NCBI GenBank assembly: GCA_027627225.1
Contig: CM051029.1
Location: 9,370,215 to 9,434,214, forward strand
Direction of reading: 5' to 3'
Length of the DNA: 64,000 bases
DNA from: Congeria kusceri
Taxonomy: Eukaryota; Mollusca; Bivalvia; Myida; Dreissenidae
Shown: piece after piece, positions 36,705-48,434 of the stretch
How the letters are laid out: every line of letters starts with the position of its first letter
Numbering within the stretch: the first letter of the stretch is position 1
The notes under the pieces: generated by a model
Databases searched by the model: none
The model's input: only the letters and a program-made list of their open reading frames with translations
What the model was told of the DNA's origin: nothing
Program-made: the position numbers and the translations under genes

Positions 36705-39254
36705 CCGAGGTTTTAATGCAAACTGTCGTCCTTTGTCTGTTGTCATCCCTGACACAGCTATATTGCCCGGCCGATTCTTCATTGAATGCTGTTATAGTAA
36801 TGTATACAGATGTGTAGTCCCCGTTCGAAGATACAGTGTAAACGCGAGCACTTGATGCTGGTAATGAGCATCTGGCCCCCTGCAGCAACTGCAGCCAAGC
36901 ACACTCCCCAATGTATTATGTTTCTTCGTAGCATGCTATTCTTCTTGTAGGGTTTGTATCTATTTCATTCCAGTTGAAATCAAATACTAATTGCACTTTT
37001 CGATCACCATTGTCAGCATAGGTATCAAGGCAGGAATCTGCAAAATAAACACAAAGTTACAAGTAGAACAACTCAACAGAAGCACATTATAATTCCAATA
37101 GTTGTTTAAAATATATTGTTCCTTAATATGTGCATTGAACAATTAAATACCTTAGAATTTAATCATCAGCAAGAGTGTTGCATTCACTCTTAGTAAACAA
37201 ACTGAAATCATGTGTGATGAATTCTCAAATCTGCTGAAAAATCTGGAAATCGAAGCAATGTACTTACATTTACTTTAAGTGTACAAATTCCGCAATTCAG
37301 GTTTAATAAGCATGTCATTTATGTTGTGAGTATTTTTGTTTTTGACGATATATTATGACTTAATATACATTGTATAGATATGACACCCATAGATGTTGGT
37401 ATATATAGTATGGTCATCCCGGGAATGTTAATGTGAACCGAGTCGTAAGCCGGGGTTGATATTACCTTATCTTTTCGAGGATCACCCGCTATGGAGTGTT
37501 ATATTTATTTTGTATACAGTATATTGATATTACCAAATATCAAAGGGAGCATATGCAAGATAAAGAAGCGCTTTCCTAGAAGGAGTAGATTTTTGTAGAC
37601 TGTCCAGTTATTTAAAGAAACCCCTTGTTCGAGTTTTACCTCCAAGCGAGGGTGACATAATAATGTCACATGTGACATTACGAATTGTTTTGTGATATGT
37701 CAGTGGAAATATATTGGCCAATCACTTTAGGTATAATAATATGTATTGCAACTTTCTTCCTATGTTTAAGGTTTAACGCAAGAGTCTTAGTTTAATGCAC
37801 TTACTCGAGTGCGTTTGAAACAGATTCTGAGCTTTTAGATTGACACGTAAATTATACAAATATAACCCAAATTACTCAATATCACAAGCATAATAATTTC
37901 AATTTTAAAGTAATATTTATCTTTGTTAGATCTTACAATTATAGAGGTACACTTATATACTTTTTCCTTTCTCATAAGTATATCATTTATGTATTAGCGT
38001 AACCTTGCGCGCAGCAATTATTTCACAGTATGGGTTAATTTCTCAATATATTAATTTTATTGAACAGTATACGTTTATATTTTAATAGACATTCAAAATG
38101 GGTTTTCTGTAGCTTAAAACCCATTAGTATGACTGTTTTTATGTTTACTGAAATACTGTAAACACGGATAAAATTGCAAGTGTGACTTAGTAAGTTACAT
38201 GTATTGTATGCTGATTAGCATCTTACCATGACGTAAGTTGTATTTCTATTGAATACAAACATTGTTTTGTCTTGTTATGTTATACTCATAATTGCAATCT
38301 TATGAGGTTAAATATCATTGTTATGTACATGCTTTGCGAATTATCTGTATTCCATACTAGGTGTGAATTTCCGCGCGCCTTTATACACGTTAAATATCCA
38401 CATATAATATTGCTATTACATTTTGAACGGTATGTGTTTTCGTAATGTTTTAACGCTGTTTCGAAATTTTAATTTATAATGTGCTTGTAAAACACTTTAA
38501 TATATCTCATTATGACAGCACAATGCGAGAACTATTTCAACATTCATTTAAATCGCGTTAAAATCTAACTTATTCTTGGTTTGAACCATATTAATACTAA
38601 TTTGTTAACATACTGACAAACCCATTGTATTGTATCACAATTGAATTGCCTACTCTTGAACCGAATAGCATGCCATAAAATAACCACATGGGCAGCTAAG
38701 AAAATGTTGTGTTTGTGATTCTGGATAACTTAATGTCACATATTACACTGCTAGTACAAACATATTACTTATGTTGTCATACCGTTAGGAAACAAGCCAC
38801 AGCCGATAATAATATAATTCTCATACTAATAATATAATACTCATACTAATTCTCATACTAAGCATGCATAACAAAATAATATTCATATTGACTAAATAAC
38901 TAAATAAGGAACAGGAACCATCGCCGTTGTATGCTGAAATACTCGAAGTTTTAATATCCTTTGTAGAATTGTATGTTGTTGTTTTGTAGTGAATTAAATC
39001 GTGTCAATTATCTTATTATAGTGCAGTTCACATTTATTTATCGTTGCATGGAATTTGATGAAAACATATTGCCTGAGTTTTACATTCTGCCATCTCATCA
39101 CGTTTTATACACTAACTATCCAGCAGAAAATCGTATTCACTGTGAAGCAAACTTATGTTGAACACAGGACAATAATACACGTCCGCATACGAAACTTACC
39201 GGCAAAACTCATTAGCACATATAAAAGGGAAAACACAATAGTAAAGTTGGCCAT
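36705..39254 (-). pseudogene. SMALL Ig receptor, reverse-oriented copy with one stop
   Basis: Exon 39254-39200 encodes MANFTIVFSLLYVLMSFA, one base, donor GTAAGT: an intact signal exon. Exon 37037-36705 (acceptor TTTTGCAG, donor GTATGT, 333 nt, phase 1-1) is the V-like Ig: DSCLDTYADNGDRKVQLVFD, FNWNE, RRIACYEET, TAA, YIGECAWLQ, VYTVSSNGDYTSVYITI, AGQYSCVRDD. It matches the right SMALL gene over its whole length. Only the TAA (where the sister has an Asn or Lys) spoils it, so the loss looks recent. Alternatively it is a sequencing or allelic difference. No linker or TM exon was identified. Confidence 0.66.
37040..39195. other. Intron of the reverse SMALL copy
   Basis: About 2.16 kb, AT-rich, no further exon seen. 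Confidence 0.4.
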
Positions 39255-40313
39255 TATATCCGTGTAAATTTCAGGACGATGACACGAATTCAAGAACACG
39301 CGAATTAAAAAATAAAAGATCATTTAGGAGAAACACGCAAAAATCGTCTTCGCAAATTTAAAGCATTGTACAGTATTTGATATACGAAATACTTTAACAA
39401 AAGTGTCATGGTTTTGAAACCAAATGCCTATGAAATGTTGCCGTGTATTGACTACCCACAAACAGGATTTCGCAGCTGACTGGTTAAGGACGTTACGTAA
39501 ATTATGAAACACACTTTGAAGTTAAAGTTACGATTAGACGATTCTGTATGCATGTATACCTTAAATTATAATATAAACAATACTAGGTACAAACATAAGC
39601 ACTGTTTGTTTATTGGTAACATAGACTATTGCAAATTGATAATCATATATATCCGAAAAACTAAGCGATACCGTATATACCGTTTTCGAGAGAAACACCA
39701 TCTTACCCAATTATATTTACACTTCTACAACTAAGTCACAAAACCGCCCTCGGAGATTTAATAAATGTAAATTAAATTTAAATATGTAGTTTTTAAAGAA
39801 ATAGTGCACACATAATAAATTCTTATACGTGTTCTATATAACATGCATCAGACATCCGATGAGTCTTAACCGAATAGCGCGTCTCGGTTACCAACAGACG
39901 ATGTTAGACAATTTATGGCAATTTTGTTTTATTGTCGCAAGTGTTAATTGTTGCATAATTATTATATACATGCATATATATATTATATATTTGGTTTACA
40001 TGCAAATAAAGTTATGTTTCTCAATGGCAAGCTGCACTGTTATTAGAAACTTAGAAACCATTACCCAGTAAATGTAAACTAGAAAACACACAAGGCATTA
40101 ATATCACAAGAGCGCATACATCCGTGAACTAAATGTATCTGGCCGAATGTGCTCCCTGTATATGAAGACGAATAGTACTGTAGTAAATATGTATGCTAAA
40201 CATGCAGAACTACTTAAAATAAAATAAAATAAAACACTTATACAACATCTGTCATAGTAACACATAATTATAATATGCAAGGGTATGCATATAAACAAAC
40301 GTGAACAACTTAC

Positions 40314-40374
40314 CACCCGACTTCAGCAGTACTACGATCAACAGAGTTTGTATGCAGACGTTTACATCCATCAT
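40314..40374 (-). CDS. Orphan BIG-type signal peptide exon
   Basis: 61 nt: MMDVNVCIQTLLIVVLLKSG plus one base and donor GTAAGTTG. It has the same length and MMDV start as exon 1 of the left BIG gene. No matching Ig0 exon is found in the kilobase downstream; the next exon on the strand is a SMALL signal exon. It is probably a leftover of a deleted BIG copy. Confidence 0.5.
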
Positions 40375-41239
40375 TTGTGCATGTTTGTTAATTATTAGTG
40401 TTTAGTCTGTATGTGTATTGGTACGTCTTTATTATGCAAACATACACAATTTATGTTCTATGGACCATAATAATTTCATCCAAATGTTCATTCCCTCCTT
40501 TCAACAAACTTTAAATTATCATAATTAAACCCGAAAATCATCAACTATGTGTTTACACTGTTCTCATGAATGTTATCATGCATTTAAACGTCCGTCCACC
40601 TGGTTCAATTGATTAAATCAATACACATGGTATATGTACCGGCCGGCTTATGTTTATTTAAACATACTGATAATCCAGTAACATTGGCCTTGGGCTGGTT
40701 CCCGATGCATAGTGACAGAGGCAGATAATGAAGAATATATAGGGCAGACACATTTGAGTAGCCAATGACCTTTATTTGGTAACTATCTGCTTCGTTTTAA
40801 TATATTCGTTGCCGGAAACTGCTGAGATGTTTATAGATATGCAAAACTCACCGAATGACATCACGTGGTTTTTGACGAGGAAAACAAACTAAATGAGATG
40901 CGTCCAGCGATTCTGTTTTGTATTGATAGGGTCTTAAATCAAGTTTGCGCCCAGTTAGTTGCACATGTTTGAATAAAGTGTATTGCTTCTGATGAGGACC
41001 AAAAATCGACGTTTTACACCTTACTGATTTGTGCATAGACAAACATATGAATGGACGTGTGAAATACTATGTGGATGCTGTTTGATTATCGAGCTATGTG
41101 TGCGTATTCTGATCGATGGTAGGATGAATGTACATATGTACACATGCTTACATTTATAACACCGCATAATACAACTAGTTGAGTCAATCAGCCAAACATC
41201 ATTCAACTGTACAAATAAACTACCTTAGAATTTATATTG
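40375..41239. other. No supported gene
   Basis: AT-rich intergenic DNA between the Ig1 relic and the orphan signal exon. Confidence 0.4.
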
Positions 41240-41520
41240 CTTACACATATTCTGCAAGTGCGTTCCGATTTGTACAAGTGCTTGCAGTAGGCTCTGCACG
41301 ACATATTCTCACTGGTGTACGAGGTTTGTGTGTATCGCAGAATGCTGGTAGCGACATCCGTTATGTATGTATGCATGTAGGTCGCCATATGATTTCAACT
41401 GTTTGGGAGGTTACTGTTAACTTGCAGCAGGTCTACTTGTCGAGGTGGTGCACTTTAACAGTGCACATTGTATACTTGATATGAGACTGCCGTCTGTGGA
41501 AAGAGTGTTAGTAAGGTTTA
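41240..41520 (-). pseudogene. BIG receptor Ig1 relic, frameshifted
   Basis: The acceptor CTTGCAG (41521-41527) is kept. Nucleotides align with 31401-31700: 'acggcagtctcatatcaagt' against the sister block, then after indels ITDVATSILRYTQTSYTSEN and MSCRAYC in frame. The B-strand Cys region has been lost to deletions. The 3' border is not precise. Confidence 0.6.
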
Positions 41521-41527
41521 CTGCAAG

Positions 41528-43510
41528 ATAATTTACAGCTCATACAAAATATATTATAATTAAATATTTCAATCAATGAAACATTTCGACGAATGAGCTT
41601 AAGTACATGTACGTAACATTCAGACTGGCAGAGCATAGAACTGTTCTCCGAAATTGGTTCCTTTGTATACATTTCACCTTCAATACTTTTTAAATCAGCG
41701 TATTTTCCGTCGTGTGTAGTACATAATTATCTAAATTGTTGTTTATCTAAGAAACAATGACACGGCCTCAATTATTATTTTGTAAATATACATGCACAGG
41801 CAGTACACTGTAAGGACTTGTTTTTATAACACTAAAATATATCAACTGTATATGTGGGCCTTATGAGAAAATTACGATGCTTGATGCCGTTTTATCAACA
41901 GATCATAGAGCGGTCGAACGTAAGATACGATTTTACGGCAGTCATAAGACCGATGAAGCGTTTTATCAACAAAATCGCAGAGCTACGACGTCGTACTATT
42001 TTAACTTAAATTTACGACTGGTTTTAACGACAATCTTAGCGTCGTAAATATGGCGTCTTCATGTCAAATGATATGCCAAGCATTACTAAAATATGCATTT
42101 AAACCATTTAAAACATAAATATCATTTAAAATAATAAAGTATAACCTATGCCACCAGGACTCACTGTTTATTGTGACTGACTAACTCTGCAAGCACCGAT
42201 CATTTATTAGTAATGGTGGTGTATTGCTGGAAGAAAAATAATTCTACTGATGCATCCACTTAAATTTGAAACACTCATTGATAAAAGTTGAATAATGCTG
42301 CTTTTCTCGGATCCGGAACTCGTCTTACCTTGAAAGTTTTAAATCAAATTAATCCATTGTTCGTAACACAACACAACGCAGATATGAAGATCTGTAGTAC
42401 ACCGATGTATTCCAATCGATTTTCAACACAAAATAAATGCCCTATCAAGAATTAATTTCATACAATTAAAACATAACCTGAAAGGTTACCATAAATGTAC
42501 GCCTTGTTAACACAAGGACATCACTGAATACATGATTACGTGTTTGACTAAAAAAACAACATCCACATTGGCGTATCAAGAGTCGAGTCGGCTAATTCCG
42601 TACAGTGATTGATTCCGTACACTCTTACAATCTAAATGCTATTTAAGAATGTTAATACATCCTTCAAAATGTTTAATTGTTAATTGTACTCATATTTGTC
42701 TAAATTATGTTTACCTTTCATATTTTAATAGAAACTAATCATTATATGCTGTAAAGATCACCACGCGTAAATTAACTATGGTCAACTACGCTACTGTATG
42801 TTGCGTCATTAAGATGGTCGCTTCTAAGAATTGCTGAGTTTGAAATATTTTTGGAAATTTTTTTAACATTTTTTTAACAAGATTAATCGATCGACGTATA
42901 TAATGATATATACGGTAACACAGGAATGTGTTATGCATTTACGCGGTAACAGTCAAACATATTATTCGATACTTATCAAACGTCGATTTTATTGTGATAT
43001 ATCTGCATTAATGATTCTAATGCCGACTGTAATTCTACTTATCAGATTGAACTTCAGTCATTAAAACATTATCGTTACTAATCTGATTTCAAACGTCTAA
43101 AAATCGGGATTAATGTCATGATTTTCAGACTGGTTTCACGTTTTGCACGTCGTAGAAGCATTGATAATCTTAGCTCCGCCGGAACACTTACGACCACCTT
43201 CATAAAACAGTTATACGCTGATCGCAAGTTCGGTCGTAAACCCCGCTTAAGACAATATTGATTAAAACGGCCTCCAGGATACCACATACATTTAATTACA
43301 AAGATCATAGTGACACATATGCCGATTATGATGATACAGATTCGGTGATAAATTGTCTGTAAGTTATCTACTGTAGATTGCATTCATTGGCTGATAGATA
43401 ATAGAAACATATTTGCCGATAAACAATTACAGTCCGTTATATCATATAATATAATAGCAACAACACGCACGCAGACGCAGCGATACACACATCTATGAAC
43501 ATATACATAC
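41528..43510. other. No supported gene; short internal repeat
   Basis: 'gttttatcaaca' with flanking 'agagc' and 'cgta' occurs twice about 71 bases apart (41889 and 41960). 'tcgtaaa'-type words recur to 43240. No exon is seen. Confidence 0.4.
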
Positions 43511-43800
43511 CAAAGTTTTGGATGCATATCGATATCATTGGACTGCCGGTGTCTTTGGAAAATGTGTGTTCTCATGTTATTATAGTAATGTACGCAGGTG
43601 TGAGGTATCCATTTGAAGAAATAGTATATACGAGTGGGTTGACATTTAGCAGACGTCAACAAACACAAAAACACACTCGCCGATATATGTTTGTTCTTGT
43701 TAACATACTACTTTTCTTGTTCCCGTGTAACTCCAATTGAAATTAAACACCAGTCGCACATTCTGATCGCCTTTCTCCGGGCATTGATTAAGAAATGATG
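43511..43800 (-). pseudogene. SMALL Ig exon relic
   Basis: With acceptor CTGTCAG and donor GTATGT kept, the frame reads GDQNVRLVFNFNWSYTGTRK, VVC, TAA, QEQTYIGECVFVF, with a second stop. Nucleotides of the VYT..SSNGD..VYITI block are recognisable but out of frame. It is the most decayed of four SMALL copies. Its signal exon was not found. Confidence 0.6.
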
Positions 43801-43807
43801 CTGACAG

Positions 43808-45610
43808 TTAACTTAAAACATACACATGCTATTCATGAACGGAAAATGTTATTATCCCGAACGGGTCAGATTCTGCATATTTGAATCATGTTCCACACAA
43901 TGTTCTTATTGATCAACAAATGCATATGTTTTTAAATAACACTACTGTTTATACATTTACATTATTGTAGACATTTAAATTGCCAAACGAGTGTCTTTGC
44001 AGTAAAGAATTGACATGTATTTGTATGATGACACAAACGAAAGACGTCTGGGCCGGATGATACATCTTGAAGAAGATTAGGAGTCCCAATGTGCAATACC
44101 GCTTTTTTGACTGAAATTGTATGTTAGTGTTAAACGCAATTTGTCAGATAGTTAACACAATTGAACAAGGTTTATACTTGTTGAAAATATGTTATGTTAG
44201 CATTTACTAACAGCTACTAAAACGAACGTCTATGTAAATTAATAACGAATCTTTCTAAAATGATAGCTTTAAACCATTGGAGATAGCTAGTGATAAACAA
44301 AACGTGTCTCCAACTGTCGACACTACAAATACTAATACAAATATTAAGTACAACAGCACGGCTTTCTTCCACAATAGCTGCAAAATGCATAAAGTAAAAT
44401 GGCAATAGTAAACGAATATGAAATTGTAATTCAAGTAACATCTATTTAATATGTCAATATGTTTGTTTGTCTGCAAAACATATGAACACGAAAATGTGTA
44501 CATGCGTCTTATGAGTACTGTGTTTTACAATGTGCAAACCCGTGTCGACACTATCTATATGAAATTCACTTTCGGCCTTCAATTCTTGAACTCGTTTAAA
44601 TAGCCAATATTGTTTGTAAACTTTTCACTGCTCGTTCTAAAATACTTTCGAAATATGCATTGATTAGAATGAATTGTATACATTTATTTAACACTACGCT
44701 ATGTCATGATGATTGCATGTATTATATTGATATGTGTTGTACAAGTCTTAAATAACATGTTCTGTTCTGTTCTGTTCTAAAATAGGCACTGTCCAGGTAT
44801 TATATTTGAGGAATATACTCAAGGAAACGAGTCAGTTCCAATTTAATTGCTTGTTCAGTTGTATAACATTAGATTTATAAGCAAATATAGTGCTCTTATT
44901 AAAACATTTCTCATGTCTTTGTGGTGGTTTTGCATTCAACAATTAAAATAAATATAAAGCAAAATTAAGAAATTGATTTGAGTTAGGCAGAATAAATTCA
45001 GCAATATGTTGCAATGTATTGACACTGATAAATTTTAACAGCCTTATTCAAGGCTAGACTATTTTTATTGCTTTACTGCGAAAAGTGCAACTTAACATTG
45101 TTTACTCTTCTAACGTATTCTTTATTTATCTTTCACTATTTCAATGTGTCGCTAGCGTTTCTGTTTTAGGTCTGCGATAGAAACCAGACAGGTTAACGTT
45201 TCACTAAATTTGCAAACGAAAAAGTAGTTTGCTGCAGTTTAATCCATGCATTGGCAGACTACAAGCAGGCATATTATTGGATTATAGCATATCAAGTCCT
45301 TTTTTTGTCCGTAATAGGGGTGTATTATTGATGGTGTTTTATTGTTCAAATTGGTCTTACATTTTCCATGGAACAATATTCTCGTAGACATGTAATTTTC
45401 ATTGGTTTGTACAATGCACATATAGCTGCTTAACGATCTAAAGTAAATGAAGAAATGAAATAGTACATAAGTTGATATATGATATTACAATTGTAAAGAA
45501 ACTTAAGAGACATCGCATGGAGAAAAATTCGTATGAACATGACACATCCTAGGCGGATTTTATGTGGACGATGTATTGTCTTTTTCGAGTTTCGTAAGGA
45601 CTAAGACTCG
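43808..45610. other. No supported gene; (TGTTC)n
   Basis: AT-rich, with a short TGTTC repeat at 44758-44779. Nothing else is supported. Confidence 0.45.
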
Positions 45611-45926
45611 AATATTATCGGAATTCTAGTTCTGCAAGTGCCTCATACTTATTGTCATGTCCAGAGACTGCAGACTCTGGAAAAACGTGAAACGAAAAAA
45701 TAATTGACAAGAAAGGTAACATAAACAGTTAGGGGAAACAATGACTTCAAACTGAGGCGAAGATGGTGCGAAAGCACTTAATATTGCTTGATGTGTCGTA
45801 TTTAACTTTGTAGGTGACAAGTGTTAACAACGATCCAAGCAGATTCATAAGAGATAGCATCTTTATTAAGCAAGCAGTGCTTGATTTATTCGAAATCATT
45901 AATTAATTGATCATATGAAACCTTAC

Positions 45927-45979
45927 CGATTCGACAGGTTTCATAACTCCCACCTGTGTTTGTGGCTTCGTTGTATCGC
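45927..45979 (-). pseudogene. Cytoplasmic exon 2 of the 3'-half BIG duplicate
   Basis: 53 nt, open; SYETCRI is conserved. Borders TTCAG and GTAAGG match the intact gene. Confidence 0.6.
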
Positions 45980-46195
45980 CTGAATACAAACACAAGTTTA
46001 AATAATTATTATTAGATGTTCTGCAATAACTAGCAAACTGGTGTAGCTACTTAGCTGTGGTTTGTAGCTAGATTTGGTGAACAAAAATGTGTCATTGCAA
46101 TATAATTATTTAGTTAAGCACACTATTATAATATGTACAGTTGTTAACATATATGATATATCACCGTGTAAACTGTACAATATACATTTTCTTAC

Positions 46196-46268
46196 GGTTC
46201 TTTGACGAGATCTTCATACTGGCCAGTCGAGTTGCTATGCGTTTGGTATATTTTGGTTTCGTTGTGCC
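46196..46268 (-). pseudogene. Cytoplasmic exon 1 of the 3'-half BIG duplicate
   Basis: 73 nt, open; QYEDLVKEP corresponds to QYEDLVRES of the intact gene. Acceptor TTTTAG, donor GTAAGA. Confidence 0.6.
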
Positions 46269-46655
46269 CTAAAATAAATAATGTAACAATGCTATTTAGT
46301 GATAAAAACTAGTCTTATTCTACGCAATGTTGTATAATGGTCTACGTCATGCATCCTGCAAGGTTGATTTTTTTTATTAAAGAATTCATAAGCAGGCAGT
46401 TTCGGGATAGAGTACGAATAACACAAATACACGTGTTCAATAAATACACAGCTAGTTTTGAATGTTTCACTCTGAACGTATTGATAAAAAATGTTAAAAG
46501 GACTACTTATATACAAATTCAGGATGTAGTTTACCCAAATTGTCGTAGTATGTACAGATCTTTCCTTTTGTTTGTGATCTCAAAGAAATAGCATAACATG
46601 TGCATATGTTTGCAAAGGTTGTACAGAGCAAATGTACAATGCAACACACATGTAC

Positions 46656-46762
46656 CATGTAATCTGTATCTCATATCAGGATAGACACAGCATTTAAGAC
46701 AGCAACCCACAAGACGCCACCTACTGAACCACCAACAGCGGATGTTGCAGATCCATTGTCAA
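46656..46762 (-). pseudogene. TM exon of the 3'-half BIG duplicate
   Basis: VDNGSATSAVGGSVGGVLWVAV, then LNAVSILI and TGA. The intact paralogue has TGG (Trp) at the TGA. It is also 107 nt instead of 111, which changes phase. Confidence 0.62.
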
Positions 46763-46839
46763 CTGTAAAAAACAAATATTTTATTAGGCATTCGATGCGA
46801 TAAGTATGCTATTAAATTTCTCTTATCTTTTCAATGTCG

Positions 46840-47990
46840 CCGCTTTGTCCGTCCGTCCGTATTCTAATTCAACTCGTATTTAGTTTGTCAGGGTTCTGAA
46901 ACAAAATTTCCCTATGATTGTATGCATCATACTTTATGTCCGGCTGGCCGTCCGTCCTTCCTTCCGTCCGTCCGTCCTTCTGTCCGTACGGTGGTTCTTG
47001 TCCGCCCGAGATCTCAGGAACTAATGACTCAAATTTGATAAAACTATATATGCAGCATCCATATAAGTTGGAACTACGCATATTGTCATGTCGGTCCGGT
47101 CCAATTTTTTAGGAAGTTATTTCTCTATGATTAAAAATAGGACAATTTCTAAAACTGTTCGTTTGAAAGCAAACTCTTTGGAACTACCGACATAAATTCA
47201 ATTAAACTTTTTATTCAGTATCCATACCAAGGGGGGGGGGCGTGGGGAAGCAAAAATATTGTCAGGGAGTTCCGTTCGGATGATTTTTCAGGGAGTAATT
47301 ACCCTTTGATTTTTTTTTTCTTTTTCCACACTATAACTTCGCCATGGATTTGGGGAATCTTTGAGTTACTGGGCAAAAATGATTGCTGCAATGAGCTGGT
47401 GTGTACTGCTCTTGAATCAGGTCATTAGGTCAAAGGCCAAGGTCACACCTAGAGATTAAAGGGCAAAAATGACACTGCTTGTGCGTGCTTTAAAAACTAC
47501 CGGACACAAATCATAACCTCAAAAGCAAAACATGAAAAATGCATATAAACCAGGTCCATACGGCGAAGGTCAAGGTGATCAAATGTCATAATGAGATTTT
47601 CCTTGTTCAAACCATAACTAGGTCATATATAAAGCTATTTTCCATTTATATAGCACATATGTTTGCCTCAGTAAGATAGCACGTGACACGCTTTAACTTC
47701 ATATGTAGGTCACTGGTCATTGTCATACTTAAACATCGGGCTGCTAATAAGAGTTCTCTCCTGATGTCGCAACAGGAATTTTGCTTTGTTCATATTTAAA
47801 GGTCAAAAGTCGAAACTAACCTTTTGCTTGTCCGGGCGTTTAACTTGTTGAGTGGATTTTAAGACTTTACACATTTGTAAGCCCAGCCTGACAACTCTGT
47901 ATGAATCAGGTTCTTAGGTTTAAGGTCAATGCCACAATTAGCGTCAAAGCGGTATCGTTGAGCCTCGGCATCGGTTCTACCGATATTCGT
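46840..47990. repeat. Bivalve-type interspersed repeats
   Basis: Two blocks begin with 'gtccgtccgt' (46850, 46950-46990) and continue with 'gaactacgcatattgtcatg'-like and 'ggccaaggtcacacctag' wording. A G(10) run lies at 47231-47240. It is related to 10830-11180 and sits in the intron between FN3 and TM of the 3'-half duplicate. Confidence 0.65.
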
Positions 47991-48039
47991 GTTTAGTAAT
48001 ATTTATCAAAGCAGTTAGATGGCTATGTACCTGTTTTTA

Positions 48040-48301
48040 CTTATTTGTTTCCGTTATTTCTTCAGTCCAATCTGATTTGCCTACTTTGTTTTCCGCCAGC
48101 GTTTTGATTCTATATATCGTGCCAGATTTTAATCCCTCAATTGTCCAGGTATAGCTGTAAACAGAACTTGCTATATAGATATATCTCGAGCTTTCGAAAT
48201 CAGTAGTGAAGTTATAATCCTCACCGCCGTTAAAACCAGGAATCCATGCAATAACCATGTCCGACTTTCCTACTCGATCAGCTGACATGTGCATCGGAAC
48301 A
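48040..48301 (-). pseudogene. FN3 exon of the 3'-half BIG duplicate
   Basis: After the acceptor TTCATATAG the frame reads ARPDVPMHMSADRVGKSDMV, AWIPGFNGGEDYNFT, YTWTIEGLKSGTIYRIKTLAENKVGKSDW. It is strongly like 52806-53093. A short deletion removes part of strand C', and the donor region has lost one base, so it runs into TAA. Confidence 0.68.
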
Positions 48302-48434
48302 TCTGGTCTTGCTATATGAATTTAAACAAGTATTTCGAAGTTTTAGTAATCGTGTTGAATAACATACAATTTATACGTAGATGTGTACGTGAGCTCAAAT
48401 TGTGCATCAGTGACATATACAATAGAATGTGTTC

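Larger units (their letters stand above)
45615..48301 (-). pseudogene. BIG receptor, 3'-half duplicate (FN3, TM, tail)
   Basis: Exons: FN3 about 48301-48040, TM 46762-46656, cytoplasmic 46268-46196 and 45979-45927, and the last exon from 45676. Lengths of the two middle tail exons (73, 53) equal those of the complete gene. Lesions: the FN3 exon ends in a frame-shifted TAA at its donor; the TM exon has TGA where the intact gene has Trp after the helix; the last exon reads DNKYEALAELEFR and then TAA (45615-45617), cutting the ITAM before its second tyrosine. FN3 also lacks several residues of strand C'. No Ig exons precede it; a LINE and the intact gene's 3' end occupy the space. Confidence 0.7.
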
